64,000 nucleotides of DNA from an uncultured Porphyromonas sp. (GCA_905372565.1 CAJPPK010000001.1:124001-188000), one strand, 5' to 3'; shown: positions 36,184 to 45,210, counted from the first letter of the stretch. The notes: generated from the letters alone by a model not told the origin. Translations and numbers: made by a program.

Positions 36184-37176
36184 TTAGTAATCGTAAGCGA
36201 CTTCCCAGTCTTGGGCTATATTCTCCTTGCCACAGGCTTGGATCATCTGCATATCCTCCTCGGCTTGGCGACCGATAGTCGTCAATAGATCGCCTGTGAT
36301 AGCTGAATTGATCCCGATGTAGATCGCTTTCTGCTGAATCTCTGGGGAGAGCCGTGCACGCCCTCCCGAGAATCGGAGAAAAGCACGAGGGTTGACCAAA
36401 CGAAAGACCGCTATAGTCGACAGGATCTCTTCGTCGGAGATCGGAGCCGTGTCTCCCAATGGTGTCCCAGGGATAGGCTGAAGGATATTGATCGGGATAC
36501 TGTAGGAGTGCAAGCGCTTAAGGTAGAAGGCCAGCTCGATACGCTGCTCCTTCGTCTCTCCCATACCGATGATCCCCCCACAGCAGATGCGCATGCCGAC
36601 TCGGCGGGCAGCTTCGAGTGTCGCTTCCTTATCTTCCTGCGTATGAGTAGAGCACAGCTCTCGGAAGTAGCTAGGGGATGTCTCCATGTTACAGTGGTAG
36701 GTGGTGACGCCACTGTCAAAGAGTTTCTTCAGTTGGAGCTCCGTAAGTAGCCCCAAAGATGCACAACACTTGAGGCTAGGGTTGGCTCGCTTGATGGCAC
36801 GGTAGCTGATGCTCATCAGATCGATCTCCTTGTCCGTCTGGCGTCGACCGCTTGCCACGAGGGAGAAGCGCCCGATGCCCTGCTTATGGTTGTAGGTCGC
36901 CTGAGCTACACACTCGGCTGGGCTAACGAGGGCATAGCGCTCCGCTCCGGTAGCATAGTGTCCGCTCTGGGCGCACCACTTGCAGTCTTCGGGACAGTTG
37001 CCACTCTTGGCATTGATGATGGAGCAGGTGTCAAAGGCTTTCCCCATGAAGTGCTCTGTGATTTCATGGGCTGCTTGGTAGAGTTCCTCCTTGTTTGGGA
37101 GAGAGAGGAGGGCTAGTGCTTCGGCTTCGGTTATATCTCCGCCGGAGAGGATGCGTGTCTTGATAGCTTGTATCAT
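36184..37176 (-). CDS. bioB: Biotin synthase
   Basis: A radical SAM enzyme inserting sulfur into dethiobiotin to form biotin. The 330-aa protein has the cluster motif KSGNCPEDCKWCAQSGHY (CxxxCxxC, about residues 53-70), the second-cluster cysteines around SLKCCASLGLL and YHCNMETSP, and the Arg in RFSGGRARLSPE. It heads a three-gene run with a symporter and TonB receptor. No other bio gene is in the window. Confidence 0.95.
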   Translation of the reverse strand: MIQAIKTRILSGGDITEAEALALLSLPNKEELYQAAHEITEHFMGKAFDTCSIINAKSGNCPEDCKWCAQSGHYATGAERYALVSPAECVAQATYNHKQGIGRFSLVASGRRQTDKEIDLMSISYRAIKRANPSLKCCASLGLLTELQLKKLFDSGVTTYHCNMETSPSYFRELCSTHTQEDKEATLEAARRVGMRICCGGIIGMGETKEQRIELAFYLKRLHSYSIPINILQPIPGTPLGDTAPISDEEILSTIAVFRLVNPRAFLRFSGGRARLSPEIQQKAIYIGINSAITGDLLTTIGRQAEEDMQMIQACGKENIAQDWEVAYDY

Positions 37177-37260
37177 TGTCTTTTAAGGTGGGCTCGATCT
37201 GGAGAATCTGATGGCGAAGGCGTGCTTAGCTTAGTCAGAGGCAATACTCCTTTTGGGAAG

Positions 37261-37326
37261 AGGTATATCTTCTCAAAGAGGGAGGTAGACCTTTAGCAAA
37301 GTAAAGGTTAAGCTCTGCTGGAGCTA
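37261..37326. repeat. Intergenic 22-bp periodic array (AAGGTnTACCTTT type), 3 units
   Basis: AGGTA/AGGTAGACC/AGGTTAAGC words begin at 37261, 37283 and 37305 (steps 22, 22). The middle unit AGGTAGACCTTTAGC is close to the reverse complement of the word at 15139-15154. It lies in the 272-bp gap between the small gene and bioB. Confidence 0.6.
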
Positions 37327-37436
37327 ACTGCTACGCCCCTTCTGGGGATGGTGCTGGATGCTTGGGTTGACCAAGGAAATTCAGTGACTGAGCAAGCTTT
37401 TGTTTAAACGATAATCGAATAAAGAAGATCAAGAAA

Positions 37437-37487
37437 AGCCTTGCCCCATCAGCTACTTCGTCTAAGGAGAGCTGATGAGGCAAGGCT
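37437..37487 (-). terminator. Terminator overlapping the end of the small gene at 37449
   Basis: An 18-bp near-perfect stem (37437-37454 with 37470-37487), followed on the minus strand by TTTT. The stop codon of the small gene (37449-37451) lies inside the left arm. Confidence 0.75.
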
Positions 37488-37835
37488 ACTTAAATGGGGT
37501 GAGAGAGCAAAGTCGCTCTCTGCAAACTGGGGCAGAAGACCGAGGGAAGGATGAGCCGTAGCAAGAAGACCATCAAGGCCCTCTGCGACAGACAGAGCTT
37601 CTGCTTCTTGTTCCTCTAGCTCTTGTGCCGAGGATGCTAGCTGGAGATCCGTGAACTCACGTAGGAGTCCAAGGCTCTTCCCAGCTAGTTGCTCCAGTAT
37701 AGATACAGCTAGATGACCGATGACGACGCAGCACCCGAGGCTACGGAATACCGCTGCATGAGAGCGCGTCCAGCGACAGAAGTAGAGCGAGGGGCGATCC
37801 CCCGCCTTCGTCTGTGTGTGCTGTGTCGTCTTCAT
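37449..37835 (-). CDS. Small protein of unknown function
   Basis: A 128-aa frame with no recognised catalytic motif. The N-terminal part (FCRWTRSHAAVFRSLGCCVVIGHLAVSI, about residues 19-46) resembles short Bacteroidota proteins that I recall only loosely as a W-[ST]-R-x-x-x-x-V-F-x-S-L-G-x-x-V-x-I-G pattern. The C-terminal half is Leu/Ala/Ser/Glu-rich and low in complexity. It lies 23 bp after the POT transporter gene, and its stop codon is inside the terminator stem. It could be a real translated leader-type protein or a chance frame. Confidence 0.5.
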   Translation of the reverse strand: MKTTQHTQTKAGDRPSLYFCRWTRSHAAVFRSLGCCVVIGHLAVSILEQLAGKSLGLLREFTDLQLASSAQELEEQEAEALSVAEGLDGLLATAHPSLGLLPQFAESDFALSPHLSSLASSALLRRSS

Positions 37836-37858
37836 CGATGTTAGCTGGGGCGAAGAGG

Positions 37859-39409
37859 TTACTTAGCTACACGTTCGAGCCACTTGACCATCGCAAGCAT
37901 CGTGATCATCGAAGCCGCACAAGCAGCGACGAAGACGAGCCAGCATGCCCATAGAGGTACGCTCGTATAGAGTACTCCACCGATGAAGAGTAGGGAGTTC
38001 CCAAGAGCCGTAGCAGCAAGCCATGCCCCCTGCATGACCCCCTGGAGGTGAGGAGGTGCTACCTTCGATACGAAGGAGAGTCCTAGAGGCGAGATGAAGA
38101 GCTCAGCGACCGTGAGGATGAAGTACATGCCGACCATGACCCAAGGCGTAAGGAGCATATCATGCTTAGCAGCTTCGCTCATATCGCCGAGGGTGCTCTG
38201 ATCGGGGAGACCTAGTGAGCAGACCATCAGGAAGACGTAGGCCAGCGCAGCGATACCCATCCCGATAGCGATCTTACGTGGAGCAGATGGCTCCTTGCCT
38301 TGTTCGCGAAGACGACCGAAGATGTACATCACAAGCGGGGTGAGACAGACGACGATCAGCGGATTGATCGACTGGAAGATTTCTGCACCCTTGATCTGGG
38401 TGAAGCCGAGGTCTATCTTGATGACACTTAGGTCAACGTAGTCACGAGCGAAGTAGGTAAGTGAGTAACCGTTCTGGTGGAAGGACATCCAGAAGAAGAT
38501 GACGACACCGAAGACAGCGAAGAGAGCATAGATGCGCTGACGGATTTCAGCGGCATCCATCTTGACTTCTTCAGCTGCAGGCTTACCTGATTCAGCGACG
38601 GCCTTCTTGCTTGGATCGGGGAAGGTACGCTGGTTAAGAAGGAAGATCACCATCGAGACGCAGATCATCACTACGGCAGCGATGAAGGCGTACTGGAAAC
38701 CACGGTTGAAGACGTCGAGATAGCGATTAACGAACTCTGTTAGGCTATCGAAGGACTGGCCACCAGAGACCTTTTCCATCAAGCTCTGTAAGTTCATCAG
38801 TGCTTGCTGGGGCATAGCATCTCCTTCGCGGAGGTACTGATGAGCTAGAGCTGGGAGTTCAGCGCTATAGTCGAATCCGTTGTGCTGTAGCCACCAGTTA
38901 CGGATACCTACAGCTATGAAGGGAGCGAAGACACCACCGATATTGATGAACATGTAGAAGATCTGGAAGCCAGCGTCACGCACACTCTGGTAGCGAGGAT
39001 CATCGTACATCTGTCCGATGAGTACCTGCAGGTTCCCCTTGAAGAGACCATTACCAAAGGCGATTATACCTAGCCCGACGCAGGTCAGTGTGAGATAGAG
39101 CGAGAGGTTAGGTACTGGTGTAGGCGTAGGGATAGCGATGAGCAGATATCCCAAAGCCATGATGACGAGTCCTGCTACGATGGTTGCCTTGTACTTCTTC
39201 GTTCGGTCAGCGATTACCCCACCGACGAGGGCCAGCAGGTAGATCGACGCGTAGAACGCCGAGTACACATATCCTGTCGTCTGTTCGCTCAAGCCAAACT
39301 TGGCCGAGATGAACAACGTCAGGATCGCCATCATGATGTAGAAGCCGAAGCGCTCTCCCATGTTCGCAAGAGAGGCTGCGATCAATCCCTTAGGATGATT
39401 CTTGAACAT
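37859..39409 (-). CDS. POT-family proton-dependent peptide transporter
   Basis: A 516-aa major facilitator protein that imports di- and tripeptides with protons. Signature segments are ANMGERFGFYIMMAILTLF (the ExxERFxYY-type motif in TM1), GGVIADRTKKYKATIVAG and GNGLFKGNLQVLIGQMYDD. The later membrane segments include FILTVAELFISPLGLSFVSKVAP. A loop at about residues 180-215 is longer than in minimal POTs. Peptide uptake fits an asaccharolytic, protein-using lifestyle, which is common in this genus. Confidence 0.92.
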   Translation of the reverse strand: MFKNHPKGLIAASLANMGERFGFYIMMAILTLFISAKFGLSEQTTGYVYSAFYASIYLLALVGGVIADRTKKYKATIVAGLVIMALGYLLIAIPTPTPVPNLSLYLTLTCVGLGIIAFGNGLFKGNLQVLIGQMYDDPRYQSVRDAGFQIFYMFINIGGVFAPFIAVGIRNWWLQHNGFDYSAELPALAHQYLREGDAMPQQALMNLQSLMEKVSGGQSFDSLTEFVNRYLDVFNRGFQYAFIAAVVMICVSMVIFLLNQRTFPDPSKKAVAESGKPAAEEVKMDAAEIRQRIYALFAVFGVVIFFWMSFHQNGYSLTYFARDYVDLSVIKIDLGFTQIKGAEIFQSINPLIVVCLTPLVMYIFGRLREQGKEPSAPRKIAIGMGIAALAYVFLMVCSLGLPDQSTLGDMSEAAKHDMLLTPWVMVGMYFILTVAELFISPLGLSFVSKVAPPHLQGVMQGAWLAATALGNSLLFIGGVLYTSVPLWACWLVFVAACAASMITMLAMVKWLERVAK

Positions 39410-39469
39410 AAGTTGTTGGGTTAATTAAGTAAGGTGAGTATTGTGATGGTTAGATAATTCGTTCCCGTG

Positions 39470-40570
39470 TTACTCCTGGCGTATATCTAGAATGGCTCCT
39501 GTACGTATGTCGAAGTATACCGATGTCGTAGCTCCCGTACCAATGTGGAGCATCTTAGGAGCTAATGCCTGTAGCGAGCCTAGCTGAGAGAGACTGAAGC
39601 GTTCTTTAGCTAGTGCATGCCCTTCGTAACTCAAGGTGAAGGCTGCTAAACCAGGCAGGCGATAGACGACGCTATTCTCTAGGAGCTTGTCTTTTTTCTT
39701 CTGCTCTTTAGGATCGAGTAGGGGAGCTTGCTCGATGATCTGTACGTCAAGGTAGATAGGACTACCACTTAGATCTTGAGCATCTACTAGACCGACGAGG
39801 GGCGAGAAGCGAGCTAGGACATAGTCTTTGCTTGGCTGATCGTTTGGCTGGTAGCGCACGACGTGCTGTGTGATACGCTCCGTAGTGTCGCCAAGGAAAA
39901 GGCGTAGCGTGCGACGCTCCTCGCTTCGCAGTTTCTCGAGAGCAAGACGCATCGACTCTCCGTCCTTAGGCATATTATCCGCTGCACCCGTCACGAGGTT
40001 CATGAGACTTTCTCGTAGATCATAGAGATAGCTTGCTGCGATCTCTGCTTGCTTGGCTAGTGAGCCAGCCTGTGTGTACTCTCGAGGTAGGGCTGGTAGC
40101 TGGCGATCGGGATAATGCTCCGAACGAACAGATACCAGAGGTAGTGTTGCCTCTGTCTGCTTCGTCAGGTACTCGTTATTCCCATTGATGGAGTAGAGTA
40201 CACCTTCTTCAGTTAGCTTGACGAAAGGAGCAAGGGTCTTCTTGTCAAAGGCTACGAGGTACTGCTGAGTGGAATCTGCTCGCCCAATCGTTCGTAGCTT
40301 GGCTTCCTGTAAGCTAAACTCTCGCTTTGCCTCGCTAGAGGAAGAGACGCTTAGGTATCGATTAGCATACGCCGACAAGGGTCCAGGTGTATAGCTCTGC
40401 TCCTTGATGGTGAAGATCGCTTCTACCTCCGTTTGGGGAAGACGATAGACGATACCATAGTCGGTCTCCTTAGTGACATCATAACGATGCACCTTCGTTT
40501 GTGCTGATAGGGAGGAGGCTGTGAGCCCAACGAGGCCTAACCCAAAGAGCAGGCGGTCGAGTCGAAGCAT
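39470..40570 (-). CDS. DUF4831-family exported protein
   Basis: A 366-aa protein with a signal peptide (residues 1-23, ending LSAQ). VYRLPQTEVEAIFTIKEQSYTPGPLSAYANRYL and SPIYLDVQI match my memory of the DUF4831 family of Bacteroidota. Its function is not known. It has a near-ideal promoter: TTTG, 20 bp spacer, TAGTTTTG. The POT gene follows after 60 bp. Confidence 0.75.
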   Translation of the reverse strand: MLRLDRLLFGLGLVGLTASSLSAQTKVHRYDVTKETDYGIVYRLPQTEVEAIFTIKEQSYTPGPLSAYANRYLSVSSSSEAKREFSLQEAKLRTIGRADSTQQYLVAFDKKTLAPFVKLTEEGVLYSINGNNEYLTKQTEATLPLVSVRSEHYPDRQLPALPREYTQAGSLAKQAEIAASYLYDLRESLMNLVTGAADNMPKDGESMRLALEKLRSEERRTLRLFLGDTTERITQHVVRYQPNDQPSKDYVLARFSPLVGLVDAQDLSGSPIYLDVQIIEQAPLLDPKEQKKKDKLLENSVVYRLPGLAAFTLSYEGHALAKERFSLSQLGSLQALAPKMLHIGTGATTSVYFDIRTGAILDIRQE

Positions 40571-40607
40571 GCTATGTGAATTATGATAAGTAACTTGTTT
40601 ATGCTAA

Positions 40608-40639
40608 CAAAACTACGAAAAACACGGGGGATGGTCAAA
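40608..40639 (-). promoter_or_regulatory. Promoter of the DUF4831 gene (TTTG-N20-TAGTTTTG)
   Basis: On the minus strand a -33 TTTG (40636-40639) and a -7 TAGTTTTG (40608-40615) are separated by exactly 20 bp, matching the Bacteroidota consensus at both boxes. It lies 37 bp upstream of the start codon. Confidence 0.75.
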
Positions 40640-40790
40640 TAAAGATAGGCCTTAAGTGTTGGCTCTATGGGGAAGTATCTAGCTCCTTCTTCCCATAGCA
40701 TCTTTGGATCCCTATTCTATAATACCTCCAGAGAGCTATTCTGATGATCTCAGAGTAGAATCTAAGCGTATGGTAGGCCCAGAAAGAATT

Positions 40791-40828
40791 TAGGGACTTC
40801 CCGCTCTAGTCTGAGTGGGAAGCCCCTA
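40791..40828 (-). terminator. Hairpin terminator after korB
   Basis: A near-perfect 15-bp stem (40792-40806 with 40813-40827), 32 bp past the korB stop. The minus strand continues AAATTCTTT. Confidence 0.7.
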
Positions 40829-40860
40829 AACCTTTACCGCTCTAGGTCGGTAGTCTAAGA

Positions 40861-41895
40861 CTACTCCTTTACTTCCCAGTAGGCATCCTTGAGAAGGACG
40901 TCTTGGAGGGAGCGGATACCAGGCTTTTGTGCCTTCACTTCCTCGATCTGCTCTGTGACTGCTTGGTCATAGCAGGGAGCGTCGACATCACGGATTACAC
41001 CGAAGGCAACAGGGAGGTCATTGTTCGTTCCCATCATCGCCAGCATAGTATGTAGCGTAGGATCCTCTTCGTGTGCATCGTGCGTGAGCATGTCATCTAG
41101 GGTATATCCATCTTCTCCGATCGTCACCACCTTTAGACGTAGGCCATCGAGGATGATCCCCTTGTTCTTATCCTTCCCAAAGACCATCTTCTCACCATGT
41201 CGGAGGACGATCGAGCGGTCTTCGCGGAACTCACGCTGAGCGACTCCCTTATGGACGCCATCATTGAAGATGACGCAGTTGACTAGTACTTCGAGGACGG
41301 CGGCTCCCTTATGCTGAGCACAAGCGACCATGCATTGGCCTAGGAGCTTCATATCGATGTCGAGGGAGCGAGCGAAGAAGCGTCCGCGTGCACCGAAGCA
41401 TAACTCTGCAGGGATGAATGGATCCTCAACGGTGCCGTAAGGAGAGCTCTTTGATACGAAGCCACGAGCAGAAGTAGGGGAGTACTGCCCCTTAGTCAGC
41501 CCATAGATTCGGTTATTGAAGAGGATGAAGTTGAGGTCTACATTACGACGGATGGCATGGATGAAGTGATTACCACCGATAGCTAGACTATCTCCATCCC
41601 CAGTAGCGATCCAGACGCAGAGGTCTGGACGTGCTGTTTTCAGTCCCGTAGCAATAGCTGCTGCGCGTCCATGGATCGTGTGGAAGCCATAGGCGTTGAC
41701 ATAGTAAGGTAGGCGGGAGGAGCAACCAATACCTGAGATAACAGCAGTCTGCTCGGTAGGGACCCCAACTTCAGCCATGGACTTCTGTAGCGTAGCCAAT
41801 ACACCGTGGTCACCACAACCAGGGCACCAGCGTACATACTGGTCACTTTTGAAGCTTTTGGCGTCTAACTTCACTGGATTGAGCTTTGTATCCAT
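40861..41895 (-). CDS. korB: 2-oxoacid:ferredoxin oxidoreductase, beta subunit (KorB-type)
   Basis: The thiamine-diphosphate subunit of an enzyme that oxidatively decarboxylates 2-oxoglutarate (or another 2-oxoacid) with ferredoxin. The 344-aa product has the cluster-binding WCPGCGDHGV (residues 23-32) and the ThDP motif ATGDGDSLAIGGNHFIHAI, followed by FNNRIYGLTKGQYSPTS. It lies 4 bp after korA. No separate delta/gamma ferredoxin genes are adjacent. Substrate preference for 2-oxoglutarate is by family resemblance. Confidence 0.93.
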   Translation of the reverse strand: MDTKLNPVKLDAKSFKSDQYVRWCPGCGDHGVLATLQKSMAEVGVPTEQTAVISGIGCSSRLPYYVNAYGFHTIHGRAAAIATGLKTARPDLCVWIATGDGDSLAIGGNHFIHAIRRNVDLNFILFNNRIYGLTKGQYSPTSARGFVSKSSPYGTVEDPFIPAELCFGARGRFFARSLDIDMKLLGQCMVACAQHKGAAVLEVLVNCVIFNDGVHKGVAQREFREDRSIVLRHGEKMVFGKDKNKGIILDGLRLKVVTIGEDGYTLDDMLTHDAHEEDPTLHTMLAMMGTNNDLPVAFGVIRDVDAPCYDQAVTEQIEEVKAQKPGIRSLQDVLLKDAYWEVKE

Positions 41896-41899
41896 GGCA

Positions 41900-43756
41900 T
41901 TATTCTTCTATCAGTTGGATGAATGAGTCTACGAGGTGTGATAGCACGAAAGGCTGGCCTGTGACCTCGTTGTATTGACGTGGGGTGAACCCTGGGATAA
42001 GCCCTCGGAGATAACGGGCAAACATCCCTGTATTCTGCTCGGCGATGAGTACCTTCTTGTAGCGGAGTAGGATCTCTGCTGCATTCTTAGGTAGGGGATT
42101 GATGAAGCTGAAGTGTAGATGAGCGATCTTATGACCACGCTCACGTACCTTGTGTGCAGCTTCGTAGAGGTGACCATAGGTGCCACCCCAGCCGACGATG
42201 AGTAACTCTGCATCTTCGTCTCCTTCTACCTCTAGAAGAGGAAGGTCATTAGCGATGTAGTCTACCTTCTCTTGTCTAGTCTTGACCATGAGGGCATGGT
42301 TCGCTGCATCGGTGCTGATAGCACTCGTAGTATAGTTCTTTTCTAGACCGCCCAGACGGTGCTCAAAGCCAGGGATGCCAGGGACTGCCCAGTAGCGTAC
42401 CTTCGTTTCAGCATCACGATAGTAGGGTTTCCATCCTTCGAATCCTTCGGGGAGCTTAGAGACGTAGTTAGGCTCGATCTTAGGTAGCTCATGGAAGTCT
42501 GGAATACGCCATGCCGAAGAACCATTAGCAATGAATGTATCGGTGAGCAAGATGACAGGAGTCATGTGCTCGATAGCGATCTTGGCAGCCCAGTAAGCGT
42601 AGAGGAAGCAGGTATCAGGTGTCGTCGCTGCTAGGACGGGGAGGGGAGCTTCCCCATTACGCCCATAGAGCGCCTGCATGAGGTCTGTCTGCTCGCTCTT
42701 CGTAGGAAGCCCCGTAGAGGGTCCTCCTCGCTGTACATCAATCAAGACAAGAGGGAGCTCAGCCATGACAGCGAGACCGATAGCCTCACTCTTTAGGGCA
42801 AGACCTGGACCCGAAGTCGTAGTCACAGCCAGATCTCCAGCGAAAGAAGCTCCGAGAGCGGTACAGATACCTGCAATTTCATCTTCGGCCTGGACAGTCT
42901 TTACTCCGAGAGCCTTATGCTTGGCTAGCTCGTGTAGAATGTCTGTAGCTGGAGTGATGGGGTAGCTACCGAGGAAGAGCTCAAGACCTGCTTGCTCAGC
43001 GGCTGCGATGAGACCATAGGCGGTAGCCTTGTTCCCATTGATGTCGAGGTAGCGTCCTGGTATAGGCTTCTGGGTCTCGATACGGAAGATGCTAGCCGAA
43101 GCGTGGGTGTTTTCACCAAAATTGAATCCATGGTTGAGTGATGCGATATTCGCATCACGTAGCTGTGGCTTCTTACCGAACTTGCGGTCAAGGAACTGCT
43201 CTGCGGGAGCTAGAGGACGATCACAGATCCAGCAGATGAGCCCTAGGGCGAACATGTTCTTACAGCGTAGAGCAGACTTGGCGTCGAGGCCAAAGTCTGT
43301 TAGCCCGTCCTTTACGATCGAAGAGATTGGCGCTGGTATGACTTGCTGGGTCTTGAGTCCAAGTTCCTCAAAAGGTTCGTCAGTTTTGAACTCGGCCTTA
43401 CGTAGGTCATTGGAGGTGAAGGAGTCCGTGTCGATGATGATGATCGAGTCCTTCTTCAGGTATTTGACACTTACCTTGAGGGCTGCGGGGTTCATGGCGA
43501 CAAGGATGTCGGCGAGCTCACCAGGGGTACGTACGCTACGAGATCCGATCTGAACCTGATAGCCAGAGACCCCACTGAGTGTCCCTTGAGGTGCACGGAT
43601 CTCGGCTGGGAAGTCGGGAAGTGTTGAGATTGAGTTCCCCGTCATCGCAGAGAGGTCAGAGAAGATGGTCCCCGTGAGCTGCATCCCGTCTCCCGAGTCT
43701 CCTGAGAATCGGATGACGATGTCCTTAAGGGTTTTGACCGCTTTCTGTTCGTCCAT
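41900..43756 (-). CDS. korA: 2-oxoacid:ferredoxin oxidoreductase, fused gamma-alpha subunit (KorA-type)
   Basis: A 618-aa subunit. The N-terminal gamma domain (about 10-190) starts RFSGDSGDGMQLTGTIFSDL. The alpha domain (about 225-618) has AYGLIAAAEQAGLELFLGSYPITPATDIL, TTTSGPGLALKSEAIGLAVMAELPLVLIDVQRGGPSTG and a C-terminal LLIVGWGGTYGHLYEA. It forms the catalytic complex with KorB and has an ideal promoter 140 bp upstream. Confidence 0.93.
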   Translation of the reverse strand: MDEQKAVKTLKDIVIRFSGDSGDGMQLTGTIFSDLSAMTGNSISTLPDFPAEIRAPQGTLSGVSGYQVQIGSRSVRTPGELADILVAMNPAALKVSVKYLKKDSIIIIDTDSFTSNDLRKAEFKTDEPFEELGLKTQQVIPAPISSIVKDGLTDFGLDAKSALRCKNMFALGLICWICDRPLAPAEQFLDRKFGKKPQLRDANIASLNHGFNFGENTHASASIFRIETQKPIPGRYLDINGNKATAYGLIAAAEQAGLELFLGSYPITPATDILHELAKHKALGVKTVQAEDEIAGICTALGASFAGDLAVTTTSGPGLALKSEAIGLAVMAELPLVLIDVQRGGPSTGLPTKSEQTDLMQALYGRNGEAPLPVLAATTPDTCFLYAYWAAKIAIEHMTPVILLTDTFIANGSSAWRIPDFHELPKIEPNYVSKLPEGFEGWKPYYRDAETKVRYWAVPGIPGFEHRLGGLEKNYTTSAISTDAANHALMVKTRQEKVDYIANDLPLLEVEGDEDAELLIVGWGGTYGHLYEAAHKVRERGHKIAHLHFSFINPLPKNAAEILLRYKKVLIAEQNTGMFARYLRGLIPGFTPRQYNEVTGQPFVLSHLVDSFIQLIEE

Positions 43757-43896
43757 AGTTCTTGTACTACATTATTATAAGGTACACCAGCATCGCTTTG
43801 GCTCTTGCGTGGTCACCCTGAAGGAGACTGTGAGAAGCACCGTAAGTGATCGAGGGCGAGCGACCTGCTGGTATGTCGTTGCTCTTATTATATGGA

Positions 43897-43928
43897 CAAA
43901 ACTAAGTAATAATGTACACCTAAACAAA
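43897..43928 (-). promoter_or_regulatory. Promoter of korAB (TTTG-N20-TAGTTTTG)
   Basis: On the minus strand, -33 TTTG (43925-43928) and -7 TAGTTTTG (43897-43904) are spaced 20 bp apart, identical in both boxes to the DUF4831 promoter. This leaves a 5' untranslated region of about 130 nt ahead of korA. Confidence 0.75.
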
Positions 43929-44226
43929 CTAACCGATCTTCTTCAAATACTTTACAAATAGGATTGTCTTGATCTAGTCATTCCCGGTTGAATTCCTTGG
44001 CTTCTTCTGCTATTTGTATGTTAAAAATAGCCGAATGTGGACACTGAAACATAGAGCGATTGAGTAACATTTAAGAGGGAGCTGTATGGTATTCTGTCAG
44101 TATCCTAGGATTTAGGAAGGAGGACTCGGTGCATTTGGCTTCAAGTCTTGTCAGAGTTGGCTATTAATTCTCAGGTTTTTATCCTTGATAAGCTCTCTCG
44201 CTCACGGTCTATGTCTATCTCACAGG

Positions 44227-44310
44227 TTAGGTATATTGTGGAGGGGCATGTACGTATATTGTAACCGACTGATTACGTATATAGTAATCAGCCGTGTACG
44301 TATATTGTGA
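44227..44310. repeat. Four-unit 23-bp array (TTACGTATATTGTG type)
   Basis: TA(C/G)-words start at 44228, 44251, 44274 and 44297, all exactly 23 bp apart. Cores read TTAGGTATATTGTG, GTACGTATATTGTA, TTACGTATATAGTA and GTACGTATATTGTG. Same core, unit number and period as 22682-22766, 21 kb away. It lies in the 660-bp gap between korA and the DUF417 gene. The rest of the gap (about 43930-44226) shows no gene. Confidence 0.85.
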
Positions 44311-44365
44311 TCTTGATGGGCTACTTATTTCAGAAGCCTAGGAGGGTGGAAGGGATAAAAAAGAA

Positions 44366-44393
44366 GCGTTCTCCTCAGCTGAGGAGAACGCTT
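44366..44393 (-). terminator. Perfect palindromic terminator after the DUF417 gene
   Basis: A 28-bp perfect palindrome (14-bp arms) has an A6 tract on the left, that is, a T-run on the minus strand. It lies 24 bp past the stop. Confidence 0.85.
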
Positions 44394-44416
44394 TCTGAAT
44401 GGTGAGTCTAAGGGCT

Positions 44417-45046
44417 CTACTTCTTTAGTCGTGCAAGGATCTTAGAAGCCGACTCGGAGAGTAGGACAATCGCTCCAGCGAGGATCGCTGTGTCCTTGAT
44501 GACTAGACGGCCAGCACCTGAGAGGAAGGGGAAGCCATTAGCCCACTCTCCTGCCTGGAGTGCTTCGGGAGAAGCATGTACCCAAACTTCGGGAGTGGTC
44601 ACTAGGAAGCTCAGCGTACCGAAAGTCATGATGATACAAAGGAGTTCACCGATGATCCCGAGATAGGGAGAGAAGAGACCTAGGAAGACGAGGATACCGA
44701 TCGTCATGATCAGGATACCCAGACCGTGGGAGAAGAGGTAGGTGCGGTTCTCGACATGCCAGTCATGCTTGACTTGATCGTACTTTCCTTCGGGCACCTT
44801 GTTGAGTGTGTACTCCTTCACGACCTTACCTTCGTCGTTGGTCACTTCATTGCTTGCATTCTTCAAGAAGAAACTCATGATAGGGCTATTGGCAACGAAG
44901 GGGATGATCCCGTTGGCTTCGTAGTTGGCGAACTTAAGCCCTCCGATCCATACGAAGATGACGAGGATAGCTACACGAATGAGCTTACGCCCTAGACCTC
45001 CGAGCTGGCTTGCTGCCTCGAGGAACTTAATACAGAGTGATTGCAT
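44417..45046 (-). CDS. DUF417 (YkgB/RclC-like) membrane protein
   Basis: A 209-aa inner-membrane protein with four hydrophobic segments (about 20-40, 100-125, 130-150, 180-200). VAILVIFVWIGGLKFANYEANGIIPFVANSP is the hallmark of the DUF417 family, which includes E. coli RclC of the reactive-chlorine response. A role in stress is only an inference. Single gene. Confidence 0.85.
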   Translation of the reverse strand: MQSLCIKFLEAASQLGGLGRKLIRVAILVIFVWIGGLKFANYEANGIIPFVANSPIMSFFLKNASNEVTNDEGKVVKEYTLNKVPEGKYDQVKHDWHVENRTYLFSHGLGILIMTIGILVFLGLFSPYLGIIGELLCIIMTFGTLSFLVTTPEVWVHASPEALQAGEWANGFPFLSGAGRLVIKDTAILAGAIVLLSESASKILARLKK

Positions 45047-45210
45047 ACGTTGTTAAATGAAAGATTGGTGATAGTTTGTTTGTTATGCCTCTTAAGAACC
45101 TGATAGTATGCTCAATGTTCACGACGCGGTATACATTCGTGCACTTCGATAGATTTAGGGGAGATTTTAGGACTTCCTGCTTAGGTGGAAGGGTACATAG
45201 AATAACGCAC

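Noticed and set aside
40644..40770. A possible further 22-24 bp periodic array upstream of korB's terminator region
   Set aside because: Words such as TAGG, TATGG, CTATTCT recur near the expected step, but alignment required inverted and shifted units. Not strong enough to list.
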